This document shows, in pieces, positions 24,762-32,340 of a stretch of DNA of 55,871 bases. The DNA is from Pseudomonadota bacterium (lineage in GTDB: Bacteria; Myxococcota_A; UBA9042; GCA-2863065). The translations under genes were made by a program, and so were the position numbers. Below the pieces are notes generated by a model, which was not told where the DNA came from, did not search any database, and saw only the letters and a list, made by a program, of their open reading frames with translations. The DNA lies in contig SXOX01000039.1 of NCBI GenBank assembly GCA_005776585.1, forward strand, positions 1 through 55,871. The letters are read 5' to 3'. Numbering within the stretch: the first letter of the stretch is position 1; each line of letters begins with the position of its first letter.

Positions 24762-25906
24762 GCGGGCCCCGGTTCGGCGTCGTCGTACAGCGGTATGGGC
24801 CCGAGATCGTCGGAGGTGCGGAGGCACACGCGCGCATGGTGGCGCTACGGCTGGCCCAACGCTTCGGGGACACACCGGGCGCCGTGACCGTCCTCACGAG
24901 CTGCGCCGCCGACTGGGAGACGTGGGAGAATCGCCTCCCCGAAGGGGAGGCGTTCGATGGACTCGTGCGCGTGCGGCGCTTTTCGGTCCAAGGCCGCCGT
25001 CTGACCCCCGTGCAGATCTGGCTCGACCGCGCCGTCAGCCACCCTCGAACACAGCGGGTGGCTCGGCGGCTCGGTCGCATCTACGCGGCGGCGCAAGGCC
25101 CACGCGTGCCGGGTCTGCTGGACGCCCTGCGTCGCGAGCGCTTCGACCGGGTCATCTTCGTCAGCTACCTCTACCACCCAACGATTGCGGGTGTGCCGAT
25201 CGCGCGGGCCTCGGGTGCGCAGGTCGACTTCATTCCGACGGCGCACGACGAAGCGCCGCTGCGCTTCCTGCGGCTCCAGCGCGCGTTCCACCTGGCCCAT
25301 CGCGTCGCCTGCAACACCGAATCGGAGCGCCGGCTGATTCAGCGCATGACCGGTGTCGGGCGACATAAACTGGACGTCGTAGGTTGTGGTACCGACTTCC
25401 CCGGGACGCTGCCCGCGGCGCCAACCTCGGACCGGTACCGCGTCGAGGGCGACTTTGCACTGTACCTGGGACGCGACAAGCACGGCGTCGAGCTGCTCGC
25501 TCCCGCGTTCCGACGTTCTGGACTCCGCCTCGTCGTGGCCGGCAGCGCGCAGGTCGACGGGGCGCTCAACCTCGGGCCGGTCGGTCCGCAGGACAAGTGG
25601 TGGCTGTTGAGTCGCGCGACCGTCGTCGTGCAGCCCAGTCGGTTCGAGAGCCTCGGGCTCACATTGATCGAGGCCTGGCAGGCGCGCAAGCCGGTGATTG
25701 TGAACGCCGCGAGCGAGGTCCTGCGCGAGCAGGTCGCGGCGTGCGCCGGTGGGCTCGTCTTTCGCGACGACGCCGCGGAGCTGGCGCGATGCGTGGACCT
25801 GCTGGCGGGCGATGCCAGCCTCCGGACCTCCTTTGGCGCGGCAGGACATGCCTTTGCGGAGCGCTATGACTGGGACGCCATCGTACGGTACTTCGCGGGC
25901 GACTGA
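24758..25906 (+). CDS. Glycosyltransferase family 4 protein
   Basis: 382 residues, start overlapping the methyltransferase stop (ATGA). A GT-B fold is indicated by an N-terminal Gly-rich acceptor-side segment (GPEIVGGAEAHARMVA), a donor-binding half with ALYLGRDKHGVELLAPAF, and the E-x7-E-like motif in PSRFESLGLTLIEAWQARKPVI. A retaining GT4 transferase acting on a nucleotide sugar is expected, in the cytoplasm or at the inner face of the membrane. It converges on a second glycan operon (25916-29987), so these genes likely build one polysaccharide or glycolipid. The acceptor is unknown. Confidence 0.85.
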   Translation: MSGPRFGVVVQRYGPEIVGGAEAHARMVALRLAQRFGDTPGAVTVLTSCAADWETWENRLPEGEAFDGLVRVRRFSVQGRRLTPVQIWLDRAVSHPRTQRVARRLGRIYAAAQGPRVPGLLDALRRERFDRVIFVSYLYHPTIAGVPIARASGAQVDFIPTAHDEAPLRFLRLQRAFHLAHRVACNTESERRLIQRMTGVGRHKLDVVGCGTDFPGTLPAAPTSDRYRVEGDFALYLGRDKHGVELLAPAFRRSGLRLVVAGSAQVDGALNLGPVGPQDKWWLLSRATVVVQPSRFESLGLTLIEAWQARKPVIVNAASEVLREQVAACAGGLVFRDDAAELARCVDLLAGDASLRTSFGAAGHAFAERYDWDAIVRYFAGD

Positions 25907-25915
25907 CGCTCGGAC

Positions 25916-27616
25916 TCACCGTCGCTCGAAGACAGCGGCACCGCCGTGCTGGAACGCGAGGCGCCACTCGGGCGCGACGAGCGCGCGGTCGACAGTCCAG
26001 GGGCTATTCGCGTCGTAGACGCGGCGAGCACCGACGAACAGCCACCGGGGTCGCAGCGCTCCCGCCCACGCGGCCACGTCGTCCATGTAGACGATGTTTA
26101 CATGCGGTGTGCGCACGGCCCGCCCGACCAGAGCCGGCAGCCAGAGGCCGGCGTCGCCGTAGTTGTTCTCGAGCGCATCGCTCTGAGGGACGTGCGCGGC
26201 GATCCAGACGAAGGCCGCCTGGTCGTCGGCGGTGACGGAGACCTCGTCCCGGCCATCGAGGAACCAGCCATTCGTCTGCCAGGCACAAAGCCCGACCACC
26301 GCGGCAGCAGCGACGTGCAGGACGCGGCGGCTCATGAGCTGCGCGAGCGACTGGAGCGCGACGGCCAGCAACCGCGCGATCGGGAGGCAAGCGAGCAAGA
26401 ATATGCGGTCGGGGTAGAGCGCGTAGGAGCCAGGCAGCCACCAGAGGCGCGCATTGGTGACGAGCGCGAGGACGACGAGGAGCACGCCCAGGTCCCCGAG
26501 ACGAACCTGACGCCGAACGACGAGCCAGAGCAGGCCGCCGGCCAGCGCGCCAAAGGGCACCCAGCCGAGGCGCCCGCCGAGGTGCCAGAGCAGCTTGAGC
26601 GGGACGAGCGCGACGGCGCCTCCGGGAACGTGCTCGGGCAGGCGCTGCCAGTCACGAATCCAGTCGAGCTCGGCCGGTGTCAGCGACAGCGAGACACGGG
26701 CCAGGTAGGGCGCGACCAGGAGCAGCGCACCCGCGGATACGGCGCCGAGCGACCGCAACGCACCGCGGTCGAGGCGCCGTGCGCGCGCCGCCACGACCAC
26801 CGCGAACACGTAGACCATGGCGTAGGGGAGGACCGAGTGGGCGAGCAGCGCGCCCGCGAAGGTCGTCGCTGCGACCCCGATGGCTCCGAGGGAGCGGTCA
26901 CCGTCGAGGATGCGGTCGAAGGCTTCCCAGCCGACCGCGATGAGGACCAGCGCGAGCACCGTCGGGTTCCCGCCCCACAGGAAATGCGCCTGCGGATCGC
27001 GCGAAGCGACACTCACGAGCACGGCCGCTCCAAGGGCCGCGACGTCGCCTGCACGATGGCGACAGAAGCTGTAGACCGCTCCGGTCACGAGCAGGTGGAC
27101 CAGGCAGGCGACAAGCAGCATCGCGCGGCCGAGATCGAGGCCAGACAGGCTCGACAAGACAGCCCCGAGCGTCGGGAGCCCCGCGGCGTAGGCGCCAAAG
27201 TCGGCGATGGGCAGGAGCGGCGCGTGGCTCGCCGGCAGACCGTCGGCGTGCGCGATGAGCCAGGCCATGTAGCCGTGCATGCTCATGTCGGCGCCGGGCG
27301 CGACCGGCAACGTGAGCGTGGGGTAGAGGCGCAGCGCCGCGACGGCTAGGAGCGGCAGCCAGGTCAGGCGAGACCAGGTCAACGCGGGCCAGCGCTTCCG
27401 GAGCAGAAGCAGGCCGGCGAGCGCGACCGCGGCGCTGCCCCATCCCAGGAACCCGAGGCCCGCAGTCGGGAGCCACCAGAGCGCGAGCATCATCCACGCT
27501 GCCGCGAGCGCGGCCGCCGTGGTGACGAAGGTGATGCCGTCACGCAGGCCCCGACCCCAGAGCGTGGCGAGAAAGACCCCCGGCAAGAGCAGCGCGGCGA
27601 GCGCGATGACGGTCAC
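25916..27616 (-). CDS. Multi-spanning GT-C-like membrane protein
   Basis: 566 residues with about a dozen hydrophobic helices. The GTG start at 27616 overlaps the flippase stop (GTGA). Topology and a soluble C-terminal part (from about 470) resemble GT-C glycosyltransferases or DUF6541-type proteins. An early extracytoplasmic loop with PGADMSMHGYMAWL supplies Asp and His residues of the sort found in GT-C active sites. Transfer of sugars from a lipid-linked donor outside the cytoplasm is plausible but not proven; a polymerase role is the main alternative. It is the third gene of the minus-strand glycan operon. Confidence 0.65.
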   Translation of the reverse strand: MTVIALAALLLPGVFLATLWGRGLRDGITFVTTAAALAAAWMMLALWWLPTAGLGFLGWGSAAVALAGLLLLRKRWPALTWSRLTWLPLLAVAALRLYPTLTLPVAPGADMSMHGYMAWLIAHADGLPASHAPLLPIADFGAYAAGLPTLGAVLSSLSGLDLGRAMLLVACLVHLLVTGAVYSFCRHRAGDVAALGAAVLVSVASRDPQAHFLWGGNPTVLALVLIAVGWEAFDRILDGDRSLGAIGVAATTFAGALLAHSVLPYAMVYVFAVVVAARARRLDRGALRSLGAVSAGALLLVAPYLARVSLSLTPAELDWIRDWQRLPEHVPGGAVALVPLKLLWHLGGRLGWVPFGALAGGLLWLVVRRQVRLGDLGVLLVVLALVTNARLWWLPGSYALYPDRIFLLACLPIARLLAVALQSLAQLMSRRVLHVAAAAVVGLCAWQTNGWFLDGRDEVSVTADDQAAFVWIAAHVPQSDALENNYGDAGLWLPALVGRAVRTPHVNIVYMDDVAAWAGALRPRWLFVGARRVYDANSPWTVDRALVAPEWRLAFQHGGAAVFERR

Positions 27617-28872
27617 GTCGCGGCTCCCGCGTGTAGCCGCCGGAGCGTGAACGTCAGCAAGCCGAGCTGCATGGCCATGTTCACGCCCTCCATCACGGTC
27701 GTCGCGACCGCAGCCCCGACCGCCGCGTGAGGCCCGACCCAGAGCGAGACGCCGATGAAGTACACGCCGAGGTTGATGGTCGCGATGATGGCGACCCAGC
27801 CGAAGTGGCCGAGCCCATTGAGGCACGATGAGGTGAGCTGGTTGACGGCCATGCAGAAGACGCCGAGGTAGAGCACAAACACGATGGGGAGCGATCCGGC
27901 GTAGTCGGCAAACCAGGTGCGAACGACGACGGGGAGGCCGAGCGCGAGCAGCGCCCCGAGGCCGATCAAGGTGAGGGCGACGCGGCGGACGTTCCGGAGA
28001 TAGAAGCCCGTGACGCCGCGGACGTCGGCCGCGTGGCCAAGCTCGGCGAATTTGGGCAACGCCGAGGCCGAGAACGCGCCGGAGAGCCGCAGGATGGGCG
28101 CCGTAATACGGTCGGCGAGGGCGTAGAGGCCAATGACGCCGGGACCCAGGCCGTCGAGGACGAAATACGAAGCGCGGCTGTAGGCGATGACGACGGCGTC
28201 GAGCCACGCTGCCTGCGGCGCAATGGTGAGCAACTTCCGGACGAGCTCGCGGTCGACGCTCAGGCGCAGCTGGTACCGCCGCGACACGAGCAGCCACAGG
28301 GCCGAGACGTGCACGACGCGCGTCACGAGCGCCGACAGCAGGACCCACGCGAGCTTGCCGCCAAAAGCCAGCGTCAGGAGGAGGAGTCCGGCGTGCAGCA
28401 GCGTCGTGAGCCCGGGGAGCCAGGCGATGCGCCAGTTCTCCTGGTGGATGAAGTAAGGAATGGTGGCCGTGGCCTCGAACGGGGCCAGGAGCAGCGTCAC
28501 CGCGGCGAGGCGGACGAGGCCGGGATCGGTCGACTTGAAGAGTGGCGCCAGGGCACAGACCAGAAGGAAGATGCTGACGGTGACCGTGACGCGGACACAG
28601 AGGACCGAGCCCATGAACGCGCCCAGGCGGTCGCGATGCTGGACGCCGATGACCGGACCCACCTGGTTGAGGCCAAAGGCGCCGATCCCGTCGGCGATTT
28701 CGGAGGCTGCCTGAGCCTGCGAGAGCGGGCCAAGACCTGCCGGTCCCAGGATGCGAATCAGCTGCGCCTGCACCAGCACGCCGAGCAGCTCGGCGAGCGT
28801 GTTGCCGCCCACGAGGCCCAGCGCGTTGCGCCAGACGCTGCGGTCGATGGCCTTGGCCTGGGTGTCACTCAC
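27613..28872 (-). CDS. Polysaccharide flippase (Wzx/MATE-type oligosaccharide exporter)
   Basis: 419 residues; GTG start at 28872 overlaps the upstream glycosyltransferase stop (GTGA). About 12 membrane helices and the family layout of Wzx/RfbX flippases are seen, including the N-terminal RNALGLVGGNTLAELLGVLVQ and a mid-protein DRITAPILRLSGAFSASALP segment. It should move lipid-linked oligosaccharide across the inner membrane. Its position between a GT4 enzyme and a GT-C-like protein supports a Wzx/Wzy-style pathway. Longer upstream in-frame starts would lie wholly inside the preceding gene and are rejected. Confidence 0.85.
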   Translation of the reverse strand: MSDTQAKAIDRSVWRNALGLVGGNTLAELLGVLVQAQLIRILGPAGLGPLSQAQAASEIADGIGAFGLNQVGPVIGVQHRDRLGAFMGSVLCVRVTVTVSIFLLVCALAPLFKSTDPGLVRLAAVTLLLAPFEATATIPYFIHQENWRIAWLPGLTTLLHAGLLLLTLAFGGKLAWVLLSALVTRVVHVSALWLLVSRRYQLRLSVDRELVRKLLTIAPQAAWLDAVVIAYSRASYFVLDGLGPGVIGLYALADRITAPILRLSGAFSASALPKFAELGHAADVRGVTGFYLRNVRRVALTLIGLGALLALGLPVVVRTWFADYAGSLPIVFVLYLGVFCMAVNQLTSSCLNGLGHFGWVAIIATINLGVYFIGVSLWVGPHAAVGAAVATTVMEGVNMAMQLGLLTFTLRRLHAGAAT

Positions 28873-29987
28873 GCGAGGGCTCGCTCGTAGACGGCCTGGA
28901 CCTCTCGCGCGGTGCGCTCCCAGGTGAAGGTGGCGGCGTGCGCCCGGCCTGAGGCGCTCCGCTCGGCGCGCAGCGCGGGGCTGGCGATGAGGCTCGATAA
29001 AGCGCAGGCGAGCGCGTCGACGTCGGTCGGCTCGGCGAAGACGCCCGCCGAGCCCGCGGCCTCGGCCATGCTGCCGCGCGCGGCACAGACCACGGGGGCG
29101 CCGGCGGCCATGGCTTCGACGATGGGGAAGCCCCAGCCCTCCTCCACGCTCGGGAACGCGAGCGCTACGGCGTGTCGGTAGAGCCACCGCAGGTCGGTGT
29201 CGGGGACGTACTCGAGGAAGGTCACGTCCAACGGACCGAGGGCATCGAGCGCCCGGGCGTGGACCTTCCTGTCGTAGGGGCTGCGCACGCCGGCCACGAG
29301 CAACCGCGGGCGGTGCCGCGCCGGGATGCGCGTGAGCGCGTGCAGCAGGCCAAGGAAGTTCTTGCGCGCGTCGAAGCCGCCGACGAAGAGGACGAAGGGC
29401 TCCGACGGGGCGCTCGGGGGCGTCTGGGTATCCGGACCAAACCAGAAGGACGACACGCCGTGAACGACCACATCGACACGGTCCTCAGGAATCCCGAAGC
29501 GATCGACGAGCGTGCGCCGCACATGCTCGCTGATCGCGATGACGCGCCTCGGTCCCGACCGCAGGACGCGCGCATAGCGGCGCCAGAACCACTGCGCGGA
29601 GAGCTCCCAGGGAAGCAGGTAGGGGCCGCGGAGCACGAGTGGGATAAGATCGTGGCACGTCGCCACCCAGGGCGTCCGGCGGGCGACGCCGTCCATGCTG
29701 GTCGCGTGAAACAGGTCCGTGCCCGGGGGCAGCGCGGAATCGAGGCGCCACAGGTTCTCGAGGTGCATGTACGCCGCCTCGCGCTTGGCCCGGCGCGGGT
29801 ACGGAGCCGCTGGAAACGCCAGGTCGGGCTCGGTGGGCCCCGAGCGGAGCAGGACGAGGTCGTGACGGAGCTCGCCTCGCGCGGCGAGCGCGCCGAAGCC
29901 CTCGATGAGGCCGCTCACATAGCGACCGATGCCCCGGGATCGGTGTCCAGTGTCCAGTGGCGAGGCGTCCAGTACGATGCGGCTCAC
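28869..29987 (-). CDS. Glycosyltransferase family 4 protein
   Basis: 372 residues, starting with GTG at 29987. An N-terminal GIGRYVSGLIEGF segment, a mid-region VIAISEHVRRTLV, the donor-site sequence FVLFVGGFDARKNFLGLL, and the E-x7-E motif in PSVEEGWGFPIVEAMAAGAPVV identify a retaining GT4 (mannosyltransferase-like) enzyme. It heads a three-gene minus-strand operon with a flippase and a membrane protein. There is no ribosome binding site; TAGCTT sits 7 nt before the GTG, as for other leaderless candidates in the window. The exact sugar cannot be read from the sequence. Confidence 0.85.
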   Translation of the reverse strand: MSRIVLDASPLDTGHRSRGIGRYVSGLIEGFGALAARGELRHDLVLLRSGPTEPDLAFPAAPYPRRAKREAAYMHLENLWRLDSALPPGTDLFHATSMDGVARRTPWVATCHDLIPLVLRGPYLLPWELSAQWFWRRYARVLRSGPRRVIAISEHVRRTLVDRFGIPEDRVDVVVHGVSSFWFGPDTQTPPSAPSEPFVLFVGGFDARKNFLGLLHALTRIPARHRPRLLVAGVRSPYDRKVHARALDALGPLDVTFLEYVPDTDLRWLYRHAVALAFPSVEEGWGFPIVEAMAAGAPVVCAARGSMAEAAGSAGVFAEPTDVDALACALSSLIASPALRAERSASGRAHAATFTWERTAREVQAVYERALA

Positions 29988-29994
29988 CGCGCGG

Positions 29995-30000
29995 AAGCTA
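29995..30000 (-). promoter_or_regulatory. -10 candidate 7 nt before a GTG start
   Basis: TAGCTT on the minus strand ends 7 nt before the GT4 start at 29987. No TTG-type -35 is found 17 bp further upstream, so support comes only from the spacing shared with other genes. Confidence 0.3.
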
Positions 30001-30032
30001 GCACAAGCGATCGCGAGAGGCGCGCGACGGAC

Positions 30033-30773
30033 CTACGCCCGTGGAGCGTGCCGGAAGAGCGCGAGCTGATTCCCATCCGGGTCGCTCACCACAGTGAACT
30101 CCCCCGTCCCCGGAATCGCCTCGGGGCCAAACACGACCCGCCCGCCGTGCGCCGCGACGCGCGCGGTCGCCTCCTCCAGATCGTTGGCGGTGACGTAGGT
30201 GAGCACGCCCTTCATCGTCTGGCCGCGCTCACCGCCGACGAGGCCGACGCCGACGTTGGTCTTGTCGTGTTCGATCCACGCGTAGTCGCCGTGCTGTTCG
30301 GACGTCTGGAACTTCCAGCCGAGGAGCTTCGTGTAGTAGCCCACGGCCGCGTCCAGGTTTGGAGCGGCCAGCTCCAGCCAGCAGATGCCGTTCTTGCCAC
30401 CGCTCTGCGGGGGGCCTTCGCCGTCGCTGTGGGCCTGCCAGAAAGCGATCTCGTTGCCCCACGGATCGGTCGACTCGACGAAGGAGCCGTGGCCCGGCAC
30501 GTCGGTCTTCGCACCGACCGTGGCACCCAATGACGCCGCGAGGGCCCCCGTGGCCGCGCAGTCGGCGACCAGCACGTAGTTGCAAATGCCGAGCCGCGCG
30601 GTGGCGTCGGAGCATTGGGCGATCCCGCCCCCAGGCGCGACGCCCGTGAGGAACAGCGCGTAGCCGGGCATCCCTTCGAGGAAGGTCCATTCGAAGACGC
30701 TCCCGTAGAACGCCTTGGCGCGCTCGAGGTCTCGAGTTCGAATTTCAACGTGGCAGATGTCGGATTGCCTCAT
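30033..30773 (-). CDS. Two-domain VOC (glyoxalase/bleomycin-resistance fold) protein
   Basis: 246 residues. The start at 30773 follows GGAGG (about 10 nt spacing) and begins directly with the first VOC domain (about 8-115: CHVEIRTRDLERAKAFY). The second domain (about 133-243: CWLELAAPNLDAAVGYYTKLLGW) ends with GEFTVVSDPDGNQLALF. Tandem VOC domains form one metal site per paired unit in dioxygenase-like, lyase-like or resistance proteins. This family is often called a 27-kDa antigen Cfp30B-like protein. The reaction is unknown. It is divergent from vapB. Confidence 0.8.
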   Translation of the reverse strand: MRQSDICHVEIRTRDLERAKAFYGSVFEWTFLEGMPGYALFLTGVAPGGGIAQCSDATARLGICNYVLVADCAATGALAASLGATVGAKTDVPGHGSFVESTDPWGNEIAFWQAHSDGEGPPQSGGKNGICWLELAAPNLDAAVGYYTKLLGWKFQTSEQHGDYAWIEHDKTNVGVGLVGGERGQTMKGVLTYVTANDLEEATARVAAHGGRVVFGPEAIPGTGEFTVVSDPDGNQLALFRHAPRA

Positions 30774-30865
30774 GGTTCCAGTCCTCCACTCGGGTTGAAG
30801 CGTCTGCCTAGCATAGCTCGCTGCGCGGAGTCGAGCGCACGGCCGGCTGGTCGTGCAGATCCGGA

Positions 30866-30894
30866 TTGACCCAGGCGGTCGCACCAACTAGCAT
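30866..30894 (+). promoter_or_regulatory. vapBC promoter, leaderless type
   Basis: TTGACC (30866-30871), a 17-bp spacer and TAGCAT (30889-30894) form a strong vegetative-type promoter. The -10 box ends 6 nt before the vapB ATG at 30901, so the transcript should begin at about the A of the ATG. No Shine-Dalgarno sequence precedes the start. Confidence 0.65.
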
Positions 30895-30904
30895 ACTTGT
30901 ATGC
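30891..30904. promoter_or_regulatory. Palindromic operator over -10 box and start codon of vapB
   Basis: GCATACTTGTATGC is a perfect 6-2-6 inverted repeat. It overlaps the -10 box and the vapB start codon, the expected position for autorepression by a VapB or VapBC complex. Confidence 0.6.
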
Positions 30905-31197
30905 GTACGACCTTGGACATCGACGACGCCCTGTTGGCGGAGGCGCAGTGCCGCTTTCCGCCCGGCACGCCCAAGACCGTCATCTTCGAAGAGGCACTGA
31001 GACGGCTCATCGCCATGCGCATCGACGCGCCACGTATGGGAAGGGAGCCAGGTGACCCGCGTATGGAACGGCTCGTGGCGGAGGGTAGGGTCCTCCCGGC
31101 GTCAAGCACGGCACCGCCCCCTTCTCTCGGAAGTGTTCCACTTCGGCGGCTCCTCGACGATCTGGCACTGGACCGCGAGGATCGGACGAGACCGTGA
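30901..31197 (+). CDS. vapB: VapB-type antitoxin
   Basis: 98 residues. The N-terminus (MRTTLDIDDALLAEAQ) is the ribbon-helix-helix DNA-binding element of DUF2191/VapB antitoxins; the helix TPKTVIFEEALRRLIAMR completes it. The C-terminal half is less ordered, with RMERLVAEGRVLP, and would wrap the toxin. The stop codon overlaps the vapC GTG start (GTGA), giving tight translational coupling. It probably represses its own promoter through the palindrome covering its start codon. Family assignment is firm; the behaviour of this particular pair is inferred. Confidence 0.85.
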   Translation: MRTTLDIDDALLAEAQCRFPPGTPKTVIFEEALRRLIAMRIDAPRMGREPGDPRMERLVAEGRVLPASSTAPPPSLGSVPLRRLLDDLALDREDRTRP

Positions 31198-31580
31198 TCT
31201 ATATCGATACCTCGGTCGTCCTCGCCCACGTGCTGTCCGAGGACGTCCGTCCGCCCATCACGCTGTGGAACCATCCGCTCGCCTCGAGCCAGCTCACCGA
31301 GTACGAGGCCTGGGTGCGCGTCCACGCCTATGGCAAGGCCGCGACGCATGGAGCGACGTTGGCGTCCACGCTCGGCACCCTGGACCTGCTCGCGCTCGAC
31401 GAGGCGGCCTGTAGTCGGTGCCGGGCGCCCTTTCCGTTGCCCGTGCGAACGCTCGATGCGCTTCACCTTGCGGCAGCCGATCACCTGCGTTCGCGGGGGT
31501 TCGAGGTCGAGGTCGCCAGCTACGATGAGCGGATGCGGGCGGCCGCGGCGGCGATGGGCTTCCAAATCTATCCACTGTGA
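31194..31580 (+). CDS. vapC: VapC-type PIN-domain ribonuclease toxin
   Basis: 128 residues, GTG start overlapping the vapB stop. The PIN-domain acidic residues are present: Asp5 (MIYIDTS), Glu36 or Glu38 (LTEYE), Asp88 (RTLDALHLA) and Asp111 (SYDERM). These bind Mg or Mn and cut RNA, in many VapC proteins specific tRNA sites. All key residues are intact, so the toxin should be functional when released from VapB. The pair is chromosomal; no transposase or integrase lies nearby. Confidence 0.88.
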   Translation: MIYIDTSVVLAHVLSEDVRPPITLWNHPLASSQLTEYEAWVRVHAYGKAATHGATLASTLGTLDLLALDEAACSRCRAPFPLPVRTLDALHLAAADHLRSRGFEVEVASYDERMRAAAAAMGFQIYPL

Positions 31581-31646
31581 CCGTGAGAGCTCGGGCAGGG
31601 TGGTCCATGACCTCCGGGGCGAGCACGCGAGCGATGCCGTGTTGCG

Positions 31647-32120
31647 TTACTTCTTTCGGACCAGTGCCATCGTGGTCTTGCCATCCACCATGGTCACGTG
31701 GTCGTCATCGGAAAAATCGAAGGTGGACGGCTTGCCCTTGACCTCCAATACCACCTGCTTGGCGGTGTCGGTCTTGACCACGTAGCTGACCTTCTCGTCT
31801 TTGCCACCCGGAAGGCCACCGGTGGTCATGTCCTTGGCTCCAATGGTGACCGTGATGCCGGCGATGACTCCCTTCAGGCCAGCAAGCATCTCGGGCTTGC
31901 CTTCGGTGCCCTCCGTCATCTTGGGGTTGAGGGCAAGCGTCTTGTCGACGTCCAAGGTCCACGTGCCCTGAAGCTTCGACGCGCTTCCCTTGTCACTGGC
32001 CTTCTCCGCGCCCTTCTCGCTGGGCTTGTCGCTTCCCGCGTTCGCCTCATCGGTCTTCTTGCAGCCGCCGATTGCCGTAACACACACCAGAAGAACGCTC
32101 GCGAAGTACGTCTTGCTCAT
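31647..32120 (-). CDS. Small lipoprotein with lipocalin-like core
   Basis: 157 residues. The signal ends in lipobox IGGC (Cys20). A Lys/Glu/Ser/Asp-rich linker (about 21-48) is followed by a compact beta-rich domain beginning LQGTWTLD and containing paired strands (KVSYVVKTDTAKQVVLEVKG). The opening resembles lipocalin-like DUFs. A ribosome binding site (GAGGTGG) precedes the ATG. It is convergent with vapC and divergent from the IgGFc-binding-type gene. Function unknown. Confidence 0.7.
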   Translation of the reverse strand: MSKTYFASVLLVCVTAIGGCKKTDEANAGSDKPSEKGAEKASDKGSASKLQGTWTLDVDKTLALNPKMTEGTEGKPEMLAGLKGVIAGITVTIGAKDMTTGGLPGGKDEKVSYVVKTDTAKQVVLEVKGKPSTFDFSDDDHVTMVDGKTTMALVRKK

Positions 32121-32192
32121 TCACCACCTCGATTGCCAAGTTTGGGTTCCACGGGCGCCTCCTTAGACGGGATGGACCCGTAGAGCAAGCGG

Positions 32193-32212
32193 TCTGAGCG
32201 GTCGCGCTCAGA
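32193..32212. promoter_or_regulatory. Perfect 8-bp inverted repeat in a divergent promoter region
   Basis: TCTGAGCG and CGCTCAGA flank a 4-nt spacer (GTCG). It lies in the 220-bp gap between two divergent lipoprotein genes. It may be an operator or a leader hairpin; no flanking promoter elements are clear. Confidence 0.35.
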
Positions 32213-32340
32213 GGATGCGTCAGCGCCCGGTGCGGTCCGCGCGGGCAGCCCGCGACAAAGCTCGAAGGAGTGTCGGTCGGACTCTCCCACGATTGACCCC
32301 TCAGGTCCCTGGACGTACGGTGCCCCGGACGGAGGTCGCG

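Noticed and set aside
25946..27349. 467-residue plus-strand frame in the glycan locus
   Set aside because: It is antisense to the multi-helix membrane protein, highly charged, with no family match.
27613..29187. Longer flippase start at 29187
   Set aside because: The extra 105 residues are out-of-frame glycosyltransferase sequence; GTG 28872 with GTGA overlap gives the normal N-terminus.
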